The notes under the pieces are model-generated. The model did no database searches. It saw only the letters and a program-made list of their open reading frames with translations, and was not told where the DNA came from. Positions 56,459 through 64,000 of a stretch of 64,000 bases of DNA are shown here, one piece after another (position 1 is the stretch's first letter; every line of letters begins with the position of its first letter). Source of the stretch: Streptomyces hygroscopicus subsp. hygroscopicus (GTDB taxonomy: Bacteria > Actinomycetota > Actinomycetes > Streptomycetales > Streptomycetaceae); assembly GCF_030269125.1 (NCBI RefSeq), contig NZ_BSSM01000002.1, positions 496,001 to 560,000 of the forward strand, read 5' to 3'. The position numbers and the translations under genes are program-made.

Positions 56459-57259
56459 GTGAACATCCGCTCCCTCACTAGAGGCGACGGCGTGGTGATC
56501 GGGGCAGCGGTGTTGCTGTTCATCGCGTCGTTCCTCGATCTCTACTCCTACTCGGCCTCCGGCTTCTCGGACAGCCAGGGCGTATGGGACAACCTTGGGA
56601 CGGGCCTCGGCACGTACATGGGGGCCGTCATCGGTGCCGCGCTGATCGTCCTCAACCGCTGCATGCCGCAGCAGCGCAAGGTGCTGGGCCTCGATCTCGG
56701 CATGGTGGGCACCGGGTTCACGATCCTTTCCGCGTGGACCCTGTTCTGGACGCTGGTGGACGTGCCGGACCACATCGACGCGGGCTCCGGCCTCGTGCTC
56801 GGGTTCATCGCCGCCCTCGTCCTCGCCGCCGCGGCCGTCGCCGGTCCGCTGGTTCCGGCGCTCCAGGGCGCGCTGCTCCCGGCCCCCAAGCCGGTCGCTC
56901 CGCAGCCCTACGGCGCCCAGCCGCCCACCGGTTACGGCTACCCGGGCGCCCAGGGCACCCCGCAGCAGCCGTACGGCGCCCAGCCGCAGCAGGGCCAGCC
57001 GTACGGTCAGCCGCAGCCGGCGCCCACGCAGGGTGCCGCGCCGCAACAGCCCGCTCCGGCGGACTTCTCGCCGTTCTGGTTCGCGGTGCCGGTGACCCGT
57101 CCGCTGTTCGCGGAGGACGGTTCGCCGACCCCGATCGCCGAACTGGCGCCGGGTACCTGGTACTTGGCGGTCGAGCAGCGCGGTGCCGCGCTGGTGGCGC
57201 AGACCCAGGACGGCCGTCGCGGCGTACTGCAGGACACCTCGGGCATCCAGCGCGGCTGA
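56459..57259 (+). CDS. four-helix membrane protein with PQ-rich linker
   Basis: A 266-residue actinobacterial membrane protein, probably DUF5336-like. Four hydrophobic segments occupy residues 10-135. A flexible linker rich in Pro, Gln, Gly and Tyr repeats (YGAQP, QPYGQP) covers about 145-205. A small soluble C-terminal domain follows (FSPFWFAVPVTRPLF, LAPGTWYLAVEQRGAALVAQTQDG). GTG at 56459 with GAAGGA upstream. A short palindrome, GGTAG-TGT-CTACC (56415-56427), lies in the promoter. Function unknown. A very strong hairpin follows. Confidence 0.82.
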   Translation: MNIRSLTRGDGVVIGAAVLLFIASFLDLYSYSASGFSDSQGVWDNLGTGLGTYMGAVIGAALIVLNRCMPQQRKVLGLDLGMVGTGFTILSAWTLFWTLVDVPDHIDAGSGLVLGFIAALVLAAAAVAGPLVPALQGALLPAPKPVAPQPYGAQPPTGYGYPGAQGTPQQPYGAQPQQGQPYGQPQPAPTQGAAPQQPAPADFSPFWFAVPVTRPLFAEDGSPTPIAELAPGTWYLAVEQRGAALVAQTQDGRRGVLQDTSGIQRG

Positions 57260-57265
57260 TCCCGT

Positions 57266-57311
57266 TACGGCAACGGCCCCCCGCCCTTCCGGGCGGGGGG
57301 CCGTTGCCGTA
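57266..57311 (+). terminator. 21-bp perfect stem-loop terminator
   Basis: Perfect 21-bp inverted repeat with a TTCC tetraloop, starting TACGGCAACGGC and ending GCCGTTGCCGTA, 7 bp after the preceding stop. No U-tract, as common in streptomycetes. It may serve both the upstream gene and the convergent lipoprotein gene. Confidence 0.92.
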
Positions 57312-57453
57312 CGGTCGCCTCCCCATGCCGCTGACGGTGCGTCAGGAAGTGGCCGCATGCGGTTCGGTGTCGCACTCGGCCCCGAGGAGGCGGCCCGGAC
57401 GCCGGTCATGTGCCGCTCGCTCCTGGTGCGAACCCGCGGTGCTCCTTGAGGAC

Positions 57454-58041
57454 TTACTGTCCGCCGCTGCGGAGCTGACCCGCCGTCGGCACCTTGTTCT
57501 GGACCGGGGCGCCGGCGCCCTTCCCCGCGTCCTTCACGTTGTTGATGACGTCGTCGAAGTCGCTCGCCGCGCCGGTGTCACCGTGGCGCAGCTTGGCCGG
57601 CAGGTTCTTCAGGTTCTCGATACTCTTGCTCAGCGGTGCGAGTGCCTTGGAAAGCAGCGGGTCGCCCTTGGCGTTGCGCTCGGCCGCCTTCAGCCGGTTG
57701 TAGGCGAAGAGACCGGCGACGCCGGCCTTCACCAGGGTCATCCTGCGGCCATCGGCACCCTTCTTGAACTTGCCCGCCTTCCAGGGCTTCACGATCCACT
57801 GGTAGGTGGCGCCGGCCGCGAGGCCCGCGTTCGCCACGAACCTGGTCTTGGCGAACTTCTGCTTCTCGGCGGACGTGGTGGGGCTGGGCTCGGCCGCGGG
57901 CTGGTCCAGAGCCGCGGCGGTGACCGTCGCCTTGGTGCTGGTCCGGGAACCGGCGTTGCTGTTTCCGCAGGCCGTCGCACCGGCCACCAGGGCACAGCAC
58001 AGGGTCAGCGCCACGCACAGACGCCGTATCGGTACAGGCAC
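57454..58041 (-). CDS. predicted lipoprotein, function unknown
   Basis: A 195-residue exported protein: signal peptide IRRLCVALTLCCALVAG ending ATAC as a likely lipobox. A Ser/Thr/Pro-rich segment follows, then a basic helical domain (GATYQWIVKPWKAGKFKKGADGRR, LAPLSKSIENLKNLPAKL). No family recognised. GTG at 58041 with GGGAGGA. Downstream (plus-map left), 57312-57453 holds no supported gene. Confidence 0.82.
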   Translation of the reverse strand: MPVPIRRLCVALTLCCALVAGATACGNSNAGSRTSTKATVTAAALDQPAAEPSPTTSAEKQKFAKTRFVANAGLAAGATYQWIVKPWKAGKFKKGADGRRMTLVKAGVAGLFAYNRLKAAERNAKGDPLLSKALAPLSKSIENLKNLPAKLRHGDTGAASDFDDVINNVKDAGKGAGAPVQNKVPTAGQLRSGGQ

Positions 58042-58143
58042 AAGGTCCTCCCGACGTGTCTTTCCGGGTGGGGGCTTCCTTCTCCACCGTCACTCCGGGC
58101 GGATGGTCGCGCCACTCGGGGGACACGCCGGGCCGGCGACAGG

Positions 58144-59214
58144 TCAGCGGCAGCAGTCCGGGTCCAGGCCCGCCGGGAGGTACGCGCCGCCGAAGACCGC
58201 GCAGGTGGCCTCGTGGCCGCCGAGCGCGGCGACCGCGAGCAGCAGGGACCCGGCCGTCCAGGTGGTCAGTTCGCGCGGCCATACGGCGTCGTCGTCGAAG
58301 ACGTAACCCGTCCAGTACAGGCCGGACTCGGAGTCGCGCAGATGCTGGATCGACTTGAGGATCTCCAGGGCCCGGTCCGACTCCCCCACCGCCCACAGCG
58401 CGAGCGCCAGTTCGCAGGACTCGCCGCCGGTCACCCACGGATTGGGCACGACACAGCGCACCCCGAGCCCGGGGACCACGAACCGGTCCCAGGACCCGGC
58501 TATCCGCGCCTCGGCCTCCGCACCGGTCAGGGCGCCGCCGAGGACCGGGTAGTACCAGTCCATCGAGTAGCGGTCCTTGTCCAGGAAGCGTTCCGGGTGC
58601 CGGCGGATCGCGTGTCGCAGTGCGCCGGCCGCCAACTCCCAGTCCGGCTGCGCCTCTTCACGCTGCTCGGCGATGGCGAGCGCGCAGCGCAGCGCGTGGT
58701 GGATGGAGGAACTGCCGGTCAGCAGCGCGTCCGTGGTCGGCGTCCCGTCCTCGTCGCGCCGCCAGCCGATCTGCCCGCCGGGCTGCTGAAGGGCGAGCAC
58801 CCACTCCACGGCCGCGTAGACGCACGGCCACAGGCGGTCCAGGAACGTGTCGTCGCCGGTGGACAGGTAGTGGTGCCAGACGCCGACGGCTATGTACGCC
58901 ACGAAGTTGGACTCGCGGGCGCGGTCGGTGACCTCGTCGTGGGCTCCGTCGGCGTAGGCCGCGTACCAGGAGCCGTCCTCGTTCTGGTGCCGGGCGAGCC
59001 ACAGGTAGGCACGCTCCGCCGCCTCGTGCTCGCCGGCCGCGTCCAGGGCCATGGCGGCCTCGGTGTGGTCCCAGGGGTCCAGGTGGTGGCCCCGGAACCA
59101 CGGGATCGCACCGTCCTCCCGCTGAACGGCGAGGATGCCACGGACGGTCGCGGCAGCCTGCTCGGCGGTGAGGACCCCGGGCAGGACGAGGTGTTCTGTC
59201 CGGGGGGTGGTCAC
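58144..59214 (-). CDS. alpha/alpha-toroid protein (prenyltransferase/terpenoid-cyclase-like)
   Basis: A 356-residue protein of the six-hairpin toroid superfamily. Repeats such as AAVEWVLALQQPGGQIGWRRDEDG and YLWLARHQNEDGSWYAAYAD resemble the QW-like repeats of squalene cyclases and prenyltransferases. It lacks the DxDD or zinc-site signatures of true cyclases and farnesyltransferases, so it may instead be a glycosidase-like or binding protein. It starts at a GTGA overlap with the upstream methyltransferase, third in an operon with a glycosyltransferase. It probably acts on the same glycolipid-like product (inference). Confidence 0.82.
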   Translation of the reverse strand: MTTPRTEHLVLPGVLTAEQAAATVRGILAVQREDGAIPWFRGHHLDPWDHTEAAMALDAAGEHEAAERAYLWLARHQNEDGSWYAAYADGAHDEVTDRARESNFVAYIAVGVWHHYLSTGDDTFLDRLWPCVYAAVEWVLALQQPGGQIGWRRDEDGTPTTDALLTGSSSIHHALRCALAIAEQREEAQPDWELAAGALRHAIRRHPERFLDKDRYSMDWYYPVLGGALTGAEAEARIAGSWDRFVVPGLGVRCVVPNPWVTGGESCELALALWAVGESDRALEILKSIQHLRDSESGLYWTGYVFDDDAVWPRELTTWTAGSLLLAVAALGGHEATCAVFGGAYLPAGLDPDCCR

Positions 59215-59957
59215 TGGGCGGCCGCCTCCTCGGCGAGCCGGGGCAGGTGGGGCTTGGTCGCGTAGACCACGAAGCTCTTGCCCATCACCGGGTTGAGCGT
59301 CCGCTCGGCGAGCCGGGTGGCCAGCGGCTTCTTCATGATGTCCCAGACCAGCAGCTTGTGGTACGCGCGTACCGGCAGCGCCTTGTCGTTGTCGACGCCG
59401 AAGGCGCACTTCAGCCACCAGTAGGGGGCGTGCAGGGCGTGCGCGTGGTGGCTGCCGTACGGCTTCAGGCCGGCCTCGCGGACCTTCGCCACCAGCTCGT
59501 CGGCCTTGTAGATGCGGATGTGGCCGCCCTCGACCTCGTGGTAGGCGTCGGACAGTGCCCAGCAGACCTTCTCCGGGCCGTAGCGGGGCACGGTGATCGC
59601 GATCCGGCCGCCGGGCCTGAGCACGCGCACCATCTCGGCGAGCACGCCCTTGTCGTCGGGGATGTGCTCCATCACCTCGGAGATGATCACCACGTCGAAC
59701 GACTCGTCCGGGAACGGCAGCGCCAGCGCGTCGCCCTCCATCGCGGTCGCGGTGGCGCCCTCGGGGGCCTCGCCGGCCTCCTTCATCGCCGCGAACCACT
59801 TCGCGACCTCGCGGATCTCCTCGCCGTTCTGGTCGAGCGCCACGACCTGGGCACCGCGCCGATAACACTCGAACGCGTGCCGGCCGGCCCCGCAGCCGAG
59901 GTCCAGGACACGGTCCCCCGGGGCGAGCGGGAACCGGGAGAAGTCGACGGTCAGCAC
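59211..59957 (-). CDS. class I SAM-dependent methyltransferase (Methyltransf_11-like)
   Basis: A 248-residue methyltransferase: motif I VLDLGCGAGRHAFE (17-30), then FDVVIISEVMEHIPDDKGVLAEMVRVLRPGGRIAITVP. The C-terminal third (SHHAHALHAPYWWLKCAFGVDNDKALPVRAYHKLLVWD) is particular to this operon type. GTG at 59957, overlapping the glycosyltransferase by 7 bp. Substrate likely the product of the neighbouring glycosyltransferase. Confidence 0.9.
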   Translation of the reverse strand: MLTVDFSRFPLAPGDRVLDLGCGAGRHAFECYRRGAQVVALDQNGEEIREVAKWFAAMKEAGEAPEGATATAMEGDALALPFPDESFDVVIISEVMEHIPDDKGVLAEMVRVLRPGGRIAITVPRYGPEKVCWALSDAYHEVEGGHIRIYKADELVAKVREAGLKPYGSHHAHALHAPYWWLKCAFGVDNDKALPVRAYHKLLVWDIMKKPLATRLAERTLNPVMGKSFVVYATKPHLPRLAEEAAAQ

Positions 59958-61405
59958 GTGGCCCTGCTTTCGGGAGAGACGCTGGTGTCACTTGCGGGGG
60001 TTGCGGAGGCGGCGACCTGCGCCGGGGCCGCGGAGCGGCCGGGAGTCCGGGGCGCGGAGCGGTCCGGGGTCCGAGGGGCGGAGCGGCGGGGGCCGACGGC
60101 GGAGCCGCCGGGGACGGGCGCGGAGCCGCCACGGGCCATCGCCTCGCGGTACCGGGCGACCGTGCCCTGCGCCGCGCGGGCCCAGGTGAAGTTGGCCAGG
60201 ACCCGCTCGCGGCCCGCCTCGCCGAGCCGGGCGCGCAGCCCGGCGTCGCCCAGGAGCCGGCCGAGTCCGGCGGCCAGCGCCCCCGCGTCGCCGGGCGGCA
60301 CCGCCAGGCACGTCTCGCCGTCGCGCCCCGCGACCTCGGGGATCGCGCCGCCGGTCGTCGCGACCAGCGGCGTCCCCGTGGCCATGGCCTCGGCCGCGGG
60401 CAGGGAGAACCCCTCGTACAGCGAGGGCACGCAGGCCACTTCGGCGGACCGGAGCAGATCGACCAGCTCGGCGTCCGAGATGCCCTTGACGAACTCGACG
60501 GCGCCGTCGAGGCCGTACCGCTCGACGGCCTGCGCGACCGGCCCCTCCTCGGGCCGCTTGCCGACGACGACGAGATGCGCGGCCGGATGCTCCGTGCGCA
60601 CCTTGGCCAGCGCCTCCACGAGGAACACCAGCCCCTTGAGCGGCACATCGGCGCTGGAGGTGGTGACGATCCGCCCCGGCACCTCGGGCACGGCCGGATT
60701 CGGCGCGAAGAGGTCGGTGTCGGCACCGATGTGCACCACGTGGACGCGGTCCGGCCGTACCCCGAGATGGTCCACGATCTCCTGGCGGGAGCTGCCGGAG
60801 ACGGTGAGCACCGAGGGCAGCCGGCGCGCGACCCGCTTCTGCATGCGCGTGAAGGCGTACCACCGCCGCACCGAGTACCGCCGCTGCCAGCCCTCCGCCG
60901 CGTCCAGCTCCAGCTGCCGGTCCACGGTGATGGGGTGGTGGATGGTGGTGACCAGCGGCGCGCCGACGTCACCGAGGAGGCCGTAGCCGAGGGTCTGGTT
61001 GTCGTGGACGACGTCGAAGTCGCCGCGCCGGGCCCGCAGCATCCGGCGGGCGCGCAGCGAGAAGGTGAGCGGCTCGGGGAAGCCGCCGGTCCACATCGTG
61101 CCCACTTCGAGGGCGTCGATCCAGTCCCGGTACTCGTCGCGGCCGGGGGTGCGGAAGGGGTCGGGCTGGCGGTAGAGGTCGAGGCTGGGCAGCTCGGTCA
61201 GGGTGAGCCCGGGGTACCCCTCGTCGAGGACGGGGTACGGCTGGGAGCCGATGACCTCCACGCGGTGTCCGAGGCGGGCCAGCTCGCGCGAGAGGTGCCG
61301 GACGTAGACGCCCTGACCGCCGCAGAACGGGTTCCCCTTGTAGGTGAGGAGCGCGATGCGGAGCGAGTCCTCACGGGCACCCGCTTCCCGGGCCTCAGCG
61401 GTCAC
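59951..61405 (-). CDS. GT4-family glycosyltransferase
   Basis: Retaining GT-B glycosyltransferase of 484 residues. The N-terminal half has YKGNPFCGGQGVYVRHLSRELARLG and TTIHHPITVDRQLELDAAEG. The C-terminal nucleotide-sugar domain has PSLYEGFSLPAAEAMATGTPLVATTGGAIPEV (the EX7E motif). The last 55 residues are low complexity with RRSAPRTPDRSAPRTPGRSAAP, an imperfect repeat outside the fold. It is first in a three-gene operon (glycosyltransferase, methyltransferase, toroid protein). The promoter carries a KstR-like operator at 61460-61473. Confidence 0.92.
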   Translation of the reverse strand: MTAEAREAGAREDSLRIALLTYKGNPFCGGQGVYVRHLSRELARLGHRVEVIGSQPYPVLDEGYPGLTLTELPSLDLYRQPDPFRTPGRDEYRDWIDALEVGTMWTGGFPEPLTFSLRARRMLRARRGDFDVVHDNQTLGYGLLGDVGAPLVTTIHHPITVDRQLELDAAEGWQRRYSVRRWYAFTRMQKRVARRLPSVLTVSGSSRQEIVDHLGVRPDRVHVVHIGADTDLFAPNPAVPEVPGRIVTTSSADVPLKGLVFLVEALAKVRTEHPAAHLVVVGKRPEEGPVAQAVERYGLDGAVEFVKGISDAELVDLLRSAEVACVPSLYEGFSLPAAEAMATGTPLVATTGGAIPEVAGRDGETCLAVPPGDAGALAAGLGRLLGDAGLRARLGEAGRERVLANFTWARAAQGTVARYREAMARGGSAPVPGGSAVGPRRSAPRTPDRSAPRTPGRSAAPAQVAASATPASDTSVSPESRATC

Positions 61406-61459
61406 TGCGTGCCCCCTTCTGCCAGCACTGTCCCGCGAGACTACGACGGGACGCTAATC

Positions 61460-61473
61460 TAGAACAAGTTTCA
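61460..61473. promoter_or_regulatory. KstR-type operator between the glycosyltransferase operon and kstR-like gene
   Basis: TAGAACAAGTTTCA matches TNNAACNNGTTNNA at all fixed positions. On the minus strand it overlaps a -10-like TAGATT (61460-61455) for the glycosyltransferase operon. It lies 153 bp before the TetR gene, so both directions could be controlled. Confidence 0.75.
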
Positions 61474-61625
61474 GACTTGATCGTTCAGGAGGCTCCGAAT
61501 CTACCGGCAGGTAGGGGTGCTGTGACCAGTGGATCAGGTGATTCACGCCACGGCGCGCGGCCCTGCCGTGCCGTCCGATCACACGCCCTGCCGACACCCT
61601 CACCGATAGTCACGGAACGGTACCC

Positions 61626-62240
61626 ATGCCCGCGGAAGCCAGTACGTCGCGCCCTGCCCCGTCACCGCTCACGGAGCGTCAGGAAGCCCGCCGTCGCCGG
61701 ATCCTGCACGCGAGCGCGCAGTTGGCGGGCCGGGGCGGTTTCGACGCGGTGCAGATGCGCGAGGTGGCCGAGTCCTCCCAGGTGGCCCTCGGCACGCTGT
61801 ACCGCTACTTCCCCTCCAAGGTGCACCTGTTGGTGGCCACCATGCAGGACCAGCTGGAGCGCATGCAGGGCACCCTGCGCCGCAGGCCGCCGGCCGGTGA
61901 CACCGCCTCCGAACGGGTCGCCGAGACCCTGATGCGCGCCTTCCGCGCCCTCCAGCGCGAGCCGCATCTGGCCGACGCGATGGTCCGCGCCCTGACCTTC
62001 GCCGACCGCAGCGTCAGCCCCGAGGTGGACCAGGTGTCCCGCCAGACCACGGCGATCATCCTGGACGCCATGGGCCTGGACGACCCGACCCCCGAGCAGC
62101 TCTCCGCCGTCCGCGTCATCGAGCACACCTGGCACTCGGCCCTCGTCACCTGGCTCTCCGGCCGGGCCTCCATCGCCCAGGTGAAGATCGACATCGAGAC
62201 GGTCTGCCGGCTGATCGACCTGACCACCCCGCGGGAATGA
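61626..62240 (+). CDS. KstR-like TetR-family regulator
   Basis: A 204-residue TetR repressor. The DNA-binding domain RRILHASAQLAGRGGFDAVQ, then LGTLYRYFPSKVHLLVATM, is close to mycobacterial KstR, the sterol/lipid catabolism repressor. The C-terminal ligand domain also follows KstR (ADAMVRALTFADRSVSPEVDQV). KstR responds to a CoA thioester of a sterol intermediate; the ligand here is unknown. Two sites matching the KstR consensus lie in this window, one in its own promoter region. No strong ribosome site precedes the ATG at 61626. Confidence 0.88.
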   Translation: MPAEASTSRPAPSPLTERQEARRRRILHASAQLAGRGGFDAVQMREVAESSQVALGTLYRYFPSKVHLLVATMQDQLERMQGTLRRRPPAGDTASERVAETLMRAFRALQREPHLADAMVRALTFADRSVSPEVDQVSRQTTAIILDAMGLDDPTPEQLSAVRVIEHTWHSALVTWLSGRASIAQVKIDIETVCRLIDLTTPRE

Positions 62241-63288
62241 CACCGGGCCCGCTCACCCCCGGGCGGGAACACCGGCTCCCCGCCGCCTCGCGGGTGAGGA
62301 AGGCGGCCTCCGCCGGACAGCCCCCGGCCGCCGCGCGGACGGGTTCGGCCGCGCCGGTGCCCGGGGCCGTCGGGCGGGACCGACGGGCGGGGCGGAAGTG
62401 GTCGGGCGCGCGGTGCGGGCACTCCCCGAGCCGATGCGCGGGGACCGGCCGACCTCGATGCGCCGGCGGTCGGCCATGGCTCACGCCCCCGCCGAGGCGG
62501 ATCGTCCCGTGCTCCAGGTGGGCGCCGCACCCCCGGGCCGATGACCTCCTCGGCGTGCGGCGGGATCACCCGACGACGTCCTCGCCCGGCGGATCGGCCG
62601 ACTCCGCCGCTGTACCGCCGTCCGTGTGCCACGAGCCCGGCCGCGACCGCCTCCCGCCGCGCCGCCTGCCGCACGCCGCTCACTGACGCCACGTCAGGAC
62701 GGACGTGGGCCGTCTCAGGCCGCCGAGGTGCTGCCCGCGCACCGGCACGCCTTCACCGACTCCCGCCCGGGTACCGGGAATCGCTCGCGCACCACGAGGA
62801 GCGCCCGGCCGGTCTCCTCGCCCTGCTCGCCGCCCCGCCGACCCCCTGGCACCCGGCCGGGCGCATGGAGTGGAACCGCCCCTGGGCCGACACCCCGCCC
62901 GCCTCCCGCGGCATCGCCGTCTCCGAGGCCGGGTCGCGTCCGCGGCACCTCCTCGTCGAGCAGGGCCGCGCGGAACCGGCCCCGGGGAGCGACCCGGTGA
63001 CGTACGTGGCGGTCCGAACCCACCGCCCCGGCCTCGGTGGACCCACCGAGGCGGCCGGGCGGTTCACCGAGGACGGCAGCCGGGAGCGGCCCCGCCCGAG
63101 GACGGGCACGGGGCGGGGGCGGCCGGCGGGGCGGGAGCACCTCGGCGCCCGCCCCGCCGACCCGCCGGCCGATGTCCGGCGTCCTCGTCACGGTCGCCCC
63201 CGGAGACGGCCACGGGGGTGCCGTACGTCTCCGCCCACCGCGTCGGCGGGCGCCGGCCGCTCGCCTCCCGGGTGCTCCGCCCGCGGTC
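62241..63288. other. gene-poor interval (1048 bp) with a likely decayed coding segment
   Basis: No complete gene supported. On the plus strand, 62766-63080 shows strong coding bias (nearly all third positions G/C) and reads YRESLAHHEERPAGLLALLA, MEWNRPWADTPPASRGIAV and DPVTYVAVRTHRPGLGG. Just upstream a different frame gives QAAEVLPAHRHAFTDS, suggesting one gene broken by a frameshift near 62765. Family not recognised. The rest of the interval shows nothing. Confidence 0.45.
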
Positions 63289-64000
63289 CTACGCCGAGGG
63301 TGCGAGGCCGGCCAGGAAATCCCGTTCGGCGGCCGTGAGCGGCGGGCCCGACAGGGCGGGCAGGGGCGGCCCGGTGAGGGCGTGCAGGAGCGCGTCCGGG
63401 CGGAAGAGGCGGGAGGGCGGGGTGCGCAGGGTGGTGACGTCCCACAGGGCGGCGGCCGCGGCGTAGGAGCCGGTGGCCGCGTGGTACAGCCGCCGGGAGT
63501 AGGCGGCGGCCACCCGGTTCCCGACCGTCGCGCGACCGCCCTCCACCCCGGGGTAGAGGACGTCCGTGCCGACGGCCGCCGACCAGGCGCCCTCCGCCGA
63601 CCGGGCCACCGCCCGCTGCACCCGCCGGGCCAGCCCCGGCGCCTCGATCCCGTGCTCGCGCACCGCCTGCGCCAGGGCGCGGGCACCGAGCGCGGCGGCC
63701 GACATGCCCTGTCCGTAGACCGGGTTGAACGTGGCCGCCGCGTCCCCGAGCGCGACCAGCCCCTCCGGCCAGCGGCGCGCCTTCTCCAGGTACCGGCGGG
63801 AGTTGCTGGTGCTGCGGCTGACGTGCACCGGACCGAGCGGCTCGGCGGCCTCGATCAGGCGACCCACCAGGGGACTCGGGAGGTTCAGCGCGTACGCGAC
63901 GAAGGCGTCCGGGTCCTTCGGGGGCTCGCTGCCGCGCATCCCGCCGAGGCTCACCATCCACGCGCCGTCCTCGATCGGCACGATCATGCCGCTGCGTCCG
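63289..64000 (-). CDS. FAD-dependent monooxygenase-like oxidoreductase (N-terminus outside window)
   Basis: C-terminal 236 residues of a PHBH-like flavoprotein hydroxylase. The second FAD motif is clear: WPEGLVALGDAAATFNPVYGQGMSAAALGARALA. Upstream are GMIVPIEDGAWMVSLGGMRGSEPPKDPDAF and SRSTSNSRRYLEKARRWPEG. The frame is open through the window edge, so the Rossmann GxGxxG part lies beyond. It probably hydroxylates or epoxidises a small molecule; the substrate is not evident. Confidence 0.88.
   Translation of the reverse strand, partial: GRSGMIVPIEDGAWMVSLGGMRGSEPPKDPDAFVAYALNLPSPLVGRLIEAAEPLGPVHVSRSTSNSRRYLEKARRWPEGLVALGDAAATFNPVYGQGMSAAALGARALAQAVREHGIEAPGLARRVQRAVARSAEGAWSAAVGTDVLYPGVEGGRATVGNRVAAAYSRRLYHAATGSYAAAAALWDVTTLRTPPSRLFRPDALLHALTGPPLPALSGPPLTAAERDFLAGLAPSA

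Noticed and set aside
57358..57450. 30-residue plus-strand frame starting MRFGVALGPEEAARTP
   Set aside because: No ribosome site, too short, lies between a terminator and a convergent gene.

Overview
The window comes from a Streptomyces chromosome or that of a very close actinomycete. GC content and third-position GC are very high. Starts are mixed ATG/GTG, several leaderless promoters are visible, and hallmark actinobacterial families occur: a large AfsR/SARP regulator, a DmdR-type iron box before an EfeOBU operon, DUF6879 with an NB-ARC/TPR protein, WXG100 proteins, and F420-linked npdG. Most of the sequence looks like conserved core chromosome. About 28-40 kb is accessory in character.

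Layout. 1-13.6 kb: edge of a DHA2 exporter, panB, a methyltransferase divergent from a DrrA/DrrB-type ABC exporter, a convergent 1214-residue SARP regulator, a site-2 protease homologue, npdG, an MFS carrier and methionine aminopeptidase. 13.6-20.2 kb is a heme/iron block: heme oxygenase behind a palindromic operator, then efeO-efeB-efeU behind an iron box. 20-27.5 kb: prim-pol-like protein, Rsm22-like methyltransferase, a serine hydrolase coupled to a Bcr/CflA exporter, an SDR, and a D,D-carboxypeptidase. 27.6-29.5 kb: DoxX and MazG-like genes around a gene-free tract holding a 147-bp tandem repeat.

29.6-34.1 kb, all on the minus strand, is a polymorphic-toxin locus. Two WXG100 genes precede a 647-residue toxin with a C-terminal RNase A-like (CdiA-CT type) domain, a probable immunity gene, an orphan truncated RNase A-like cassette and a CdiI-like immunity gene; most junctions overlap. 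34.4-39 kb holds a possible conflict/signalling cluster. A small protein and an NB-ARC/TPR protein share a QARDV motif on either side of a formyltransferase, followed upstream by DUF6879 and a small co-conserved protein.

39.7-49.3 kb: a dienelactone-hydrolase homologue lacking its nucleophile, the RNase P RNA gene (minus strand) overlapped by the end of an EamA transporter gene, an AraC regulator, yaaA, a frameshifted KDPG aldolase gene, an RNase H/phosphatase fusion, a zinc-ribbon coiled-coil protein with an apparent CTG start, a Nif3-like protein, and a short conserved-looking peptide gene. 49.4-64 kb: a MaoC-type hydratase with a KstR-like operator, two DHA2 exporters (one with an extra C-terminal domain), an amidase, a lipoprotein, a glycosyltransferase/methyltransferase/toroid-protein operon divergent from a KstR-like TetR gene with a second KstR-like operator between them, and the C-terminal part of an FAD monooxygenase.

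How the parts may work together (inference). The SARP regulator probably drives the drrAB-like exporter through four 11-bp-phased repeats. The iron box ties efeOBU to iron limitation beside heme degradation. The KstR-like repressor probably controls itself, the glycosyltransferase operon and the MaoC gene 11 kb away. The toxin block is a self-contained contact-competition unit with a second toxin/immunity module stored downstream.
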